DNA from: Verrucomicrobiota bacterium
GTDB taxonomy: Bacteria; Verrucomicrobiota; Verrucomicrobiia; Palsa-1439
DNA length: 57,903 bases
Assembly (NCBI GenBank): GCA_016871575.1
Contig: VHCW01000020.1
Location: forward strand, 1-57,903
Reading direction: 5' to 3'
The position numbers and the translations under genes are program-made. Shown here one piece after another: positions 8,427 to 16,142 of this stretch (the stretch's first letter is position 1; every line of letters starts with the position of its first letter). The notes beneath the pieces were generated by a model, which saw only the letters and a program-made list of their open reading frames with translations, had not been told where the DNA came from and ran no database searches.

Positions 8427-10203
8427 GTCTATTGAAACACCAGCACCAGCACCGTCCGATTTCATTCGCGACTTTGTCAAAGCCGACCTCGCCTCAGGCA
8501 AGTACAAGGCCCCGCACACCCGGTTCCCGCCGGAGCCGAATGGCTACCTGCACATCGGCCACGCCAAATCCATCTGCCTGAATTTCGGCATCGCCCGCGA
8601 GTTCGGCGGCATCTGCAACCTCCGCTTCGACGACACCAACCCGACCAAGGAAGAAGTCGAGTACGTCGAATCCATCATCGCCGACGTCAACTGGCTCATC
8701 GCTGGCTGGGCTGACGACCGGCTCGGCTACAAAGCCAAGGGAGCCGCACCGGAAAAGAGGGCTGGCGATTTCTACTTACCGGCGGTCCCAATCACCAACT
8801 GCGAACCCTTCTACGCCTCCGACTATTTCGACGCGCTGTACGAGTACGCCGTGCAACTCATTAAAAAGGGCAGAGCCTACGTTTGCGACCACACGCCGGA
8901 AGAAGTGGACAGGATGCGCGGCGCACCCGACCGGGCCGGCGAACCGAGCAAGTACCGGGACCGCCCCATCGCCGAAAGCCTCGATCTGTTTGCCCGGATG
9001 AAAGCCGGTGAGTTCCCCGACGGCACCCGGACCGTTCGCGCCAAGATCGACATGGCCAGTTCGAACATCTGGCTGCGCGACCCGCTCATCTACCGGATCC
9101 GCCACGCCGAACACCACCACACCGGCAACAAGTGGTGCATCTATCCGCTCTACGATTTCGCGCATTGCCTCAGCGACTACATCGAAGGCATCACCCACAG
9201 CATCTGCACGCTCGAATTCGAAGTCCACCGGCCGCTCTACGACTGGATCCTCGAAAAACTCGACCTCCCGCGTCCGCTCCCGCACCAATACGAATTCGCC
9301 AAGCTCATCCCGACCTACACCATCGTCTCCAAGCGCAAGCTCATCACCCTCGTCAACGAGAAGCTGGTGACCGGCTGGGACGACCCGCGCCTGCCCACCA
9401 TCAGCGGCATCCGGCGCCGCGGCGTCCCGGCGTCGGCTTTGCGCCAATTCGCCTACAACATCGGCGTCACCAAATACAACAGCGTCACCGACATCGCCGT
9501 CTTCGAGCATTGCATCCGCGACGACCTCAACAAACACGCCCTCCGCCGCCTCGCCGTCCTGCGCCCGCTCAAAGTCGTCATCACCAACCTCCCCGAAACC
9601 CACGCCGAACAACTCGACGCCATCAACAACCCCGAAGACGAGACAGCCGGCAAGCGCAAGCTCCCATTCAGCCGGGAACTCTACATCGAGCAAGACGATT
9701 TCGCCGAAGTCCCGCCGCCGAAGTTCTTCCGCTTAAAACCCGGTGGCGAAGTTCGGTTGAAATACGCCTACATCATCAAGTGCGACGAAGTCATCAAAGA
9801 CGCCACCGGCAAAGTGATCGAACTCCGTTGCACCGCCGATTTGACGAGCAAGACCGGTGGAGCTACAGCAGGCCGCAAGATCAAAGGCACCATCCACTGG
9901 GTCAGTGCCAAAGATAGCATCGAAGCCGAATGCCGGCTCTACGACCGGCTCTTCACCGCCGCCGAACCCGACGCCGATGGCGACTTCAAGAAACACCTCA
10001 ACCCGCACAGTCTCGAAGTCGTCACCGCCAAGTGCGAACCCAGTCTTGCCGATGCGAAGGCAGAATTGCGCTACCAATTCGAGCGCCTCGGCTATTTCTG
10101 TCTGGATTCCGACCGTAAACTGACAACTGAAAACCGAAAACTGATTTTCAACCGCACAATCACCCTGAAAGACACGTGGGCGAAAGAAGCGAAGAAGGGC
10201 TGA
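8425..10203 (+). CDS. glnS: Glutaminyl-tRNA synthetase
   Basis: A 592-residue class I synthetase that charges tRNA-Gln. The catalytic domain has RFPPEPNGYLHIGHAKS (HIGH motif) and RFDDTNP, and the KMSKS equivalent is IVSKRKL. Gln-type features include DPRLPTISGIRRRG. Start 8425 begins MSIETP and is preferred over 8407, which would extend into the hairpin. Compared with the E. coli enzyme the early catalytic domain carries an extra segment of roughly 25 residues (GYKAKGAAPEKRAGDF region). No Shine-Dalgarno site is visible; the start lies in the hairpin at 8394-8426. Its presence suggests direct tRNA-Gln charging rather than relying only on GatCAB. Confidence 0.95.
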   Translation: MSIETPAPAPSDFIRDFVKADLASGKYKAPHTRFPPEPNGYLHIGHAKSICLNFGIAREFGGICNLRFDDTNPTKEEVEYVESIIADVNWLIAGWADDRLGYKAKGAAPEKRAGDFYLPAVPITNCEPFYASDYFDALYEYAVQLIKKGRAYVCDHTPEEVDRMRGAPDRAGEPSKYRDRPIAESLDLFARMKAGEFPDGTRTVRAKIDMASSNIWLRDPLIYRIRHAEHHHTGNKWCIYPLYDFAHCLSDYIEGITHSICTLEFEVHRPLYDWILEKLDLPRPLPHQYEFAKLIPTYTIVSKRKLITLVNEKLVTGWDDPRLPTISGIRRRGVPASALRQFAYNIGVTKYNSVTDIAVFEHCIRDDLNKHALRRLAVLRPLKVVITNLPETHAEQLDAINNPEDETAGKRKLPFSRELYIEQDDFAEVPPPKFFRLKPGGEVRLKYAYIIKCDEVIKDATGKVIELRCTADLTSKTGGATAGRKIKGTIHWVSAKDSIEAECRLYDRLFTAAEPDADGDFKKHLNPHSLEVVTAKCEPSLADAKAELRYQFERLGYFCLDSDRKLTTENRKLIFNRTITLKDTWAKEAKKG

Positions 10204-10204
10204 T

Positions 10205-10768
10205 TTGTCAGACTCGCGCCCCATCATTTTCTTGATTGCCGGCTGCAATGGCTCAGGCAAAACAACTTTTGCCAAGTCGTTCCTCCCTCATGAAGGGCAG
10301 TGCCTGAATTTTCTGAATGCTGATTTGATTGCCCAAGGTCTGGCGCCTTTGAATGCGCAGGCCGCCGCAATGAAGGCGGGCCGGTTACTGCTGGCGGAGT
10401 TTGACCGTTTTGTCGCCCGACATGAAACGTTCGCCTTCGAAAGCACGATCAGTGGCACGACTTACGTCCGATTGTTGAAGCAAGCCAAACGAAAAGGCTT
10501 TCGCCTTTATCTGCATTATCTCTGGTTGCCCACGCCAGCGATTGCCATCGCTCGTGTGCATGACCGAGTAAAAATGGGCGGGCATGACGTGCCTGATGCC
10601 GATATTCGTCGTCGTTTTGCTCGGAGTATCCGGCATTTCGTCCACGACTACATGCCGCTGGCCGACCATTGGGCGATTTGGGACAACCAGACCAGCCCGC
10701 CCAGCCTTCTGGCTGAATCCGAAACTTGCTCTCTCAGCCGACTCAAGGCTATACTGCAATTGCCATGA
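10205..10768 (+). CDS. Zeta-toxin-like P-loop kinase
   Basis: A 187-residue P-loop protein beginning with a TTG codon one base after the glnS stop. It has Walker A GCNGSGKTT at about residue 12, the zeta-type LNADLIAQGL segment, and FAFESTISGTTYVRLL followed by RVHDRVKMGGHDVP and IRRRF, the arrangement of zeta toxin/UDP-GlcNAc kinase-like proteins (PF06414). Zeta toxins phosphorylate UDP-N-acetylglucosamine and block wall synthesis, but many chromosomal relatives are uncharacterised kinases. The stop overlaps the start of the next small gene (ATGA), suggesting a two-gene unit. Confidence 0.75.
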   Translation: MSDSRPIIFLIAGCNGSGKTTFAKSFLPHEGQCLNFLNADLIAQGLAPLNAQAAAMKAGRLLLAEFDRFVARHETFAFESTISGTTYVRLLKQAKRKGFRLYLHYLWLPTPAIAIARVHDRVKMGGHDVPDADIRRRFARSIRHFVHDYMPLADHWAIWDNQTSPPSLLAESETCSLSRLKAILQLP

Positions 10769-11013
10769 AGAACAACAAGCCACAGCAAAAGCAAGACGAC
10801 TTCATCGCGCCCGCCAAACGCGCCTTTCGCCGCGTTGCCCGGCAAATTCGCGCCGAGCACGCCAAGCTCGGCCTGCCGCTTGTGGTTGGCGAAAATGGAC
10901 ACGTCCGTTTCCTTGACGTGAGCCCGGGCGACGACACCAAAGAACGCGCCACAATCCTCAAAGGCGTCACCCTCAAGAAACTCCGCGCTGAACTGCTTCC
11001 CACCAAGAAGTAA
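10765..11013 (+). CDS. Small basic protein coupled to the zeta-like kinase (putative antitoxin partner)
   Basis: An 82-residue protein that I do not recognise. It is rich in Lys, Arg and Ala in the first half (FIAPAKRAFRRVARQIRAEH) with an amphipathic helix, then a short beta-like stretch (PLVVGENGHVRFLDVSPGD) and a basic tail. Its ATG overlaps the TGA of the kinase gene. It also has its own -10-like TATACT at 10750-10755 inside the kinase gene, 9 nt from the ATG, which would allow separate expression. Position and size suit an antitoxin, though zeta antitoxins are normally encoded upstream. That role is inference only. Confidence 0.6.
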   Translation: MKNNKPQQKQDDFIAPAKRAFRRVARQIRAEHAKLGLPLVVGENGHVRFLDVSPGDDTKERATILKGVTLKKLRAELLPTKK

Positions 11014-11049
11014 TCTGGCATGAACGACCTTAATTTACAGTTTACAGAG

Positions 11050-11135
11050 TTGACCCCAAATATTCCAAATAACATTGACCCCAAATACCAAATATGGGTG
11101 ACCCCAAATAGACCCAAATAGATTGACCCCAAATA
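11050..11135. repeat. Short direct repeats TTGACCCCAAATA (four copies)
   Basis: Copies at 11050-11062, 11075-11087, 11098-11110 (first base G) and 11123-11135, with a decayed half copy at 11111-11120. Spacing is about 23-25 bp, roughly two helical turns. The stretch is AT-rich against a GC-rich background. Confidence 0.8.
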
Positions 11136-11182
11136 TGCAAATGCACCCGTCGCCGCACTGAGGCGGCTCCCACTTTCAAGCA

Positions 11183-11206
11183 GGCAGGTTACAAACCTGC
11201 CCCACA
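11183..11206. repeat. CAGGTT palindromic repeat, single unit
   Basis: GGCAGGTT-aca-AACCTGCC (11183-11201) followed by CCACA. The same palindrome occurs twice in the element at 46524-46590. Confidence 0.75.
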
Positions 11207-11220
11207 TTTCGCCGACGGGG

Positions 11221-11249
11221 TTGCGCGAACCGGATGCAGCCGCTACAAT
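11221..11249 (+). promoter_or_regulatory. Promoter of the LplT-Aas fusion gene
   Basis: TTGCGC (11221-11226), 17 nt, TACAAT (11244-11249), then 9 nt to ATG 11259. No Shine-Dalgarno sequence. Confidence 0.65.
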
Positions 11250-11258
11250 CCGTCTCAC

Positions 11259-14200
11259 ATGAATGACACCTACCGATGGCGACGCGGATTCTGGAGTTTG
11301 TGGGCGACTCAGTTCCAAGGCGCATTCAGCGACAATGTCCACAAGTCGCTTGTGACATTTCTTGTCGGCCACGCGGTCATCGCGCAGGCGCAACGCGACC
11401 AATTGGCTTCGCTGATTGGGATGTTGTTCGCGGTGCCGTTCATCGTGTTCTCCATGACCGGCGGCTGGCTGGCGGACCGCTTCAGCAAACGGCACGTCAC
11501 CATCGGCGTCAAACTGCTCGAAATCGCCATCATGTCCGTGGCCACCATCGGGCTGATCTGGACGAATATCCCCTTGCTGCTCGTTTGCATTTTCCTCATG
11601 AGCACCCAGAGCGCATTGTTCGGGCCGTCCAAGTACGGTCTCATGCCGGAATTGTTGCCGGAAAAGCGCCTCTCGTGGGGCAACGGATTGCTCGTGCTCG
11701 GCACCAACGTCGCCATCGTCAGCGGCGTGGCCGTCGCCGGGCCGATCTCCGATCATTTTCGCGACCAACGCGCTTATGCCGGGTTGGTGTTGATTGGACT
11801 GGCAGTTATGGGAACACTCACGAGCCTCGGAATCACGAAGATTCCACCAGCCAAAACCCAACGCCCGTTCCGTCTCAACTTTATCGCGGACCTTGTCGCT
11901 CAGATTCGGCTTATCCGCCGCGACCGGGTCTTGTTTCTGGCGGTGCTGGGCGACGTGTATTTTTCATTTCTCGGCTCGCTGCTGCTCCTGAACGTGTTCA
12001 TCTACGGCAAGGACGTATTTCACGCCACCGACACGCAGATCAGCTTCCTGCAAGCTGCGCTGGCCGTTGGCATCGGCGTGGGAAGTTTTGCCGCCGGGTA
12101 TCTTTCCGGCGGGAAGATCGAATACGGCCTCGTGCCGCTGGGCGCCATCGGCATCACAGTGTTTGCCGCGCTCGCCGGGCGGTCTGGACTCACCATCCCT
12201 GTTCTGGGCGTGCATCTCGGATTGTTGGGATTTGTTGCCGGCTTTTTCATCGTCCCCATTGTGGCGTTGATCCAGCACCGCCCAGAACGCGAGGTCAAAG
12301 GCGCGGTGCTGGGCGCCGTCAACACGCTCTCGTTCACCGGCGTTCTGCTCGGCTCGGCGGCGTTCTACCTGTTCCGACTTGCAGGACTCACCGCGCCGGA
12401 AATCTTCCTCGCGGGCGCTGTCATGACGGCTGTGGGAACGGTCTATATCGTGCGGTTGCTGCCGGATTCGTTGCTGCGCCTGGCGGTCTGGATGTTCACG
12501 CACTCCATCTACCGGATCAAGGTCGAGGGACGCGACAACATCCCGGAAAAAGGCGGCGCGCTGTTTGTGTGCAACCACGTCTCGTTCGTGGATGCGCTGC
12601 TGTTAGTCGCCTCGACCGACCGGATGTTGCGCGCGATCATGTTCAAGGACATTTACGATCTCTGGTTCGTCAAGCCGTTCGCGAAAGCGATGAAGGCCAT
12701 CCCGATTTCCTCGCAACTGCGTCCGCGCGAGATGATCAAATCCTTGCGCGAGGCCAGCGACGCCATCCGCAATGGCGAAGTGGTGATCATCTTTGCCGAG
12801 GGACAGATCACGCGCATCGGGCAGATGCTGCCGTTCCGCCGCGGGTTTGCGCGAATCATGAAAGACGTGGACGCCCCGATCATCCCCGTCTGTCTCGACA
12901 ACGTCTGGGGCAGCATCTTCAGTTTCGAGAAACGCCGGTTCGTCTGGAAAGTGCCCCGCTACTTCCCCTACCCCGTGACCGTCAGTTTCGGCAAACCGAT
13001 GACGGCGGCATCCACGCCGATCGAGGTTCGACAAGCCGTGCAGGACCTCAACGCCGATGCGTGGTCGCACCGGCGAAAGCTCCTATGGCCCATCCACCGC
13101 GCGTTTGTCCGCAAAGCCCAGCATCACCGCTGGCGGTTCTTCATGGCGGACGCATCGAAGCCGCGCCTGAACTTCGGCGCTGCCCTGACCAACATTGTCT
13201 TCCTCGCGCGCCGGTTGCGCGCCCTGTGGCGCGGCCAGCAGATGGTCGGCATCCTCCTGCCGCCGTGCGTGCCCGCCGCGCTCGTCAACTACGCCGCGCT
13301 CCTGCTCGGCAAAGTGCCCGTCAACCTCAATTACACCGCCAACGCCGAAGTCCTCGCCAGTTGCGCCCAACAATGTGACCTCAAGACGATCCTCGCGTCC
13401 CGCGTCTTCGTCGAGAGACTCAAACTCACCCTTCCCGTTGACGCAATTTATCTCGAAGAGGTCGCCGCCAAACCGGCGACCACCGAGAAACTCGTCGCGC
13501 TCGCCATGTCGTGGGTGCTACCGCCAAAAGCGTTGGAATGGAGTCTCTCCGGCAAAACGGCCATGCTCGACGATCTTGCCACTGTCATTTTTTCCAGCGG
13601 CAGCACGGGCGACCCGAAAGGCGTCATGCTCAGCCACTGGAACATCCGTTCCAATGTCGAGCAGATGGGACAAACATTTGCATTCCGCGCCAGCGACCGG
13701 ATCGTCGGCATCCTGCCGTTCTTCCACAGCTTCGGCTTCACCGCGACCATCGCCACTCCCGCCGTGCTCGGTTGCGGCGTCGTCTTCCACCCGTCACCGC
13801 TCGACGCCCGCGTCATCGGCGCGCTGGTGCGGAAATACCGTTGCACGTTCCTGCTGGCCACGCCGACGTTCCTCCAACTCTACTTGCGCATTTGCGAGGC
13901 GGAAGATCTCGGGAGCCTCCAGTATGTCGTCACCGGCGCGGAAAAACTTTCTGAACGGCTGGCGCAGGCGTTCGAAGACAAATTCGGCATCCGCCCCCTG
14001 GAAGGTTACGGCTGCACCGAATGTTCGCCGGTGGTGGCGGTCAACACACACGATTTTCGCGCCGCCGGGTTCCGTCAGGTGGGCGCGAAGCGCGGCAAGA
14101 TCGGTCATCCGCTGCCCGGCATCGCCATACGGATCGTGGATCCCGACACGCAACAACCACAGCCGGTCGGCCAGCCGGGATTGATGCTCGTGCGCGGCCC

Positions 14201-14663
14201 CAACGTCATGCAAGGCTACCTCGGCAAACCGGAAAAGACAGCGGAAGTCCTGAAGGACGGCTGGTACACCACCGGCGATGTGGCATCGCTCGACGAAGAC
14301 GGTTTCCTCACCATCACCGATCGTCTCACTCGTTTCAGCAAGATTGGCGGCGAAATGGTGCCGCACATCAAGGTCGAGGAAAAGCTCCACGAACTTGCCG
14401 CAGTGACCGAACAATGTTTCGCTGTCGCTGGTGTCCCCGACGAGAAAAAAGGCGAACGCCTCGTCGTCTTGCACACATTGCCCGACGACAAGCTGGCAGC
14501 AGTCATTGGGAGCCTGACGGCTGCAGAACTGCCCAACCTCTGGAAGCCGAAAGCCGATCAGTTCTTCCGCATCGAAAAACTGCCCGTGCTCGGCACCGGC
14601 AAGCTCGATCTTCGCAAGATCAAGGAGATTGCGGCTCAGAACTCACGGCGCGAGGTAGTTTGA
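11259..14663 (+). CDS. Fused lysophospholipid transporter / acyltransferase / acyl-ACP synthetase (LplT-Aas)
   Basis: A 1,134-residue three-part protein. Residues 1-400 are a 12-helix MFS transporter like LplT (FQGAFSDNVHKSLVTF at the N-terminus). About 415-610 is a PlsC-type acyltransferase with the catalytic NHVSFVD (about 440) and EGQITR (about 515). About 620-1134 is an AMP-forming acyl-ACP/acyl-CoA synthetase with SSGSTGDPKGV (about 780), the GYGCTECSP block and YTTGDVASLDEDGF. In E. coli, LplT flips lysophosphatidylethanolamine inward and Aas reacylates it; they are neighbouring separate genes. The fusion puts both steps in one inner-membrane protein. The 3' end overlaps the convergent gene by 21 bp. 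Confidence 0.92.
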   Translation: MNDTYRWRRGFWSLWATQFQGAFSDNVHKSLVTFLVGHAVIAQAQRDQLASLIGMLFAVPFIVFSMTGGWLADRFSKRHVTIGVKLLEIAIMSVATIGLIWTNIPLLLVCIFLMSTQSALFGPSKYGLMPELLPEKRLSWGNGLLVLGTNVAIVSGVAVAGPISDHFRDQRAYAGLVLIGLAVMGTLTSLGITKIPPAKTQRPFRLNFIADLVAQIRLIRRDRVLFLAVLGDVYFSFLGSLLLLNVFIYGKDVFHATDTQISFLQAALAVGIGVGSFAAGYLSGGKIEYGLVPLGAIGITVFAALAGRSGLTIPVLGVHLGLLGFVAGFFIVPIVALIQHRPEREVKGAVLGAVNTLSFTGVLLGSAAFYLFRLAGLTAPEIFLAGAVMTAVGTVYIVRLLPDSLLRLAVWMFTHSIYRIKVEGRDNIPEKGGALFVCNHVSFVDALLLVASTDRMLRAIMFKDIYDLWFVKPFAKAMKAIPISSQLRPREMIKSLREASDAIRNGEVVIIFAEGQITRIGQMLPFRRGFARIMKDVDAPIIPVCLDNVWGSIFSFEKRRFVWKVPRYFPYPVTVSFGKPMTAASTPIEVRQAVQDLNADAWSHRRKLLWPIHRAFVRKAQHHRWRFFMADASKPRLNFGAALTNIVFLARRLRALWRGQQMVGILLPPCVPAALVNYAALLLGKVPVNLNYTANAEVLASCAQQCDLKTILASRVFVERLKLTLPVDAIYLEEVAAKPATTEKLVALAMSWVLPPKALEWSLSGKTAMLDDLATVIFSSGSTGDPKGVMLSHWNIRSNVEQMGQTFAFRASDRIVGILPFFHSFGFTATIATPAVLGCGVVFHPSPLDARVIGALVRKYRCTFLLATPTFLQLYLRICEAEDLGSLQYVVTGAEKLSERLAQAFEDKFGIRPLEGYGCTECSPVVAVNTHDFRAAGFRQVGAKRGKIGHPLPGIAIRIVDPDTQQPQPVGQPGLMLVRGPNVMQGYLGKPEKTAEVLKDGWYTTGDVASLDEDGFLTITDRLTRFSKIGGEMVPHIKVEEKLHELAAVTEQCFAVAGVPDEKKGERLVVLHTLPDDKLAAVIGSLTAAELPNLWKPKADQFFRIEKLPVLGTGKLDLRKIKEIAAQNSRREVV

Positions 14664-16076
14664 CAGGACGTTGACGTTCCGTATGAACGTCGCGCAGGAG
14701 ATGAGTTTGTCCGACGGCAACCGTCGTTTTTCCTTTGCCTGATTCGGACTCAACCATCGTCCTTGGCTGTCGAGCGCGGCAATGACCTTTGTCACCTCCG
14801 ACGGTTTTGGTCGCGACGCCTTCCATTCGTTTTCCGCACGCTCCGGCCGCAACCGGCTCACATCAGTTTGCAACAGACGCTTGTACTGTGCCTCAACCCG
14901 CTCAAGCCTGCTGTCTTGTTTGAACGAATAATGTGTCGGCATGTCGCTGTCGTCGTAGCTCAACTGGTAATCTTTCGTGAAATACAACGGCTTGTTTGTT
15001 TGCAATTCGTAGAACCGCGCCAAACGGCCATCGGGCATGGCTGATTTCTTCAGGTATTCCACGGCGCGCGGAATGGGTTCGAGATATTTCCGATTGCCGG
15101 TCTCTTGATAGATGTGCATGAGGATTTGCAGGATGCCCTGCGATTCGCCGCCGGTGATGGAAGGCGGCTCGAACTTTCGCGCCCACGCGGGCTGCATGTC
15201 CGCGTTGTACTGTTGCGCCCACGCCGGTTGCGGGTCGGGCATTTGCGCCAGCAAAATAAACTGCCCGCACTTCTCGGCCGATTCACGGTACTTGGGTTGT
15301 TGATAGACCTTGCCCGCAAGGAACATCAAGGCAATAGCATCCGCCATCGCATTGTCGTTGAACGTGTAGTAGTCGTAATACTTCACAGCGGGAAACGTGC
15401 GCGACCATGTCGCCGGATAAGAAGCCTTCTTCACGGGGAACTTGGAAGCGTCAGGCGCGCGGTCAAACCGCTGCGGCCATGCGCCATTCGGGTATTGCGC
15501 TTCCATCAGTTTCCGCAAGCCATACTCCACGACTTCGTGGACCTTTGCATCCTTGAATCCGAGCGTCTGGTCCAACAAAACCAAAAACCGCAACGCCGCC
15601 TGCGTCGTGTTGTCGTCCAGAACACTGATGTTCGACAAACTGCTGGATTTCCCTGTGCGTTCCACACGGTACGCGTATTTCTGGCGGTGTTTCGGATCGA
15701 AATCAATCCGGTACGCCCACCCGCCGGATTCCAACTGGCCGCGCCGCAGACAATCACCGGCTTTCCTGGCTAGGTTCAAATAATAGGAATCTTTCGTCGC
15801 GTGATATGCCCGCAAGAATGCCATCGCAACCGACGGCGTGCCCGGCGGCTGCACCCAGACGGTTGTCGCCGGTGCGATTCCTTCCCCTGCCCGGTGTTTC
15901 AGGTCCTCGCTGTAATCCCAGAGGTAACCGCCTTCGGTGGATACGTGCGTGTCAAAATACTCGCATGCCCGGCGCAACGCCTGCGCCGCCTTGTCGCGCA
16001 AGGCCGCATCCGCCGCATGCGCCGTGCATCCCACAATGACACACCCGATCAATATCGTGAAGAAAGGTATTCTCAT
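14643..16076 (-). CDS. Exported pectate-lyase-like protein (PL10-type, PF09492)
   Basis: A 477-residue alpha-toroid protein. The signal region MRIPFFTILIGCVIVGC ends in a possible lipobox (IVGC); AHAADA gives an alternative signal peptidase I site. Blocks typical of the Pec_lyase family occur in order: LESGGWAYRID, MEAQYPNGAWPQRF, YDYYTFNDNAMADAI, PAWARKFEPPSITGGESQG and KDYQLSYDDSDMPTHY. It probably cleaves polygalacturonate or a related acidic glycan in the periplasm or at the cell surface. It is the last gene of a four-gene minus-strand operon, 66 bp after the PPC gene; the longer frame to 16112 lacks a better signal sequence. PVC genomes often hold inactive relatives, so activity is uncertain. 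Confidence 0.72.
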   Translation of the reverse strand: MRIPFFTILIGCVIVGCTAHAADAALRDKAAQALRRACEYFDTHVSTEGGYLWDYSEDLKHRAGEGIAPATTVWVQPPGTPSVAMAFLRAYHATKDSYYLNLARKAGDCLRRGQLESGGWAYRIDFDPKHRQKYAYRVERTGKSSSLSNISVLDDNTTQAALRFLVLLDQTLGFKDAKVHEVVEYGLRKLMEAQYPNGAWPQRFDRAPDASKFPVKKASYPATWSRTFPAVKYYDYYTFNDNAMADAIALMFLAGKVYQQPKYRESAEKCGQFILLAQMPDPQPAWAQQYNADMQPAWARKFEPPSITGGESQGILQILMHIYQETGNRKYLEPIPRAVEYLKKSAMPDGRLARFYELQTNKPLYFTKDYQLSYDDSDMPTHYSFKQDSRLERVEAQYKRLLQTDVSRLRPERAENEWKASRPKPSEVTKVIAALDSQGRWLSPNQAKEKRRLPSDKLISCATFIRNVNVLSNYLAP

Positions 16077-16142
16077 GGCGCGCAGCATAGCCATCATCGT
16101 CTCCCAGCACAATCCTGCTGCGTTGATTTTACGGTGGCACTT

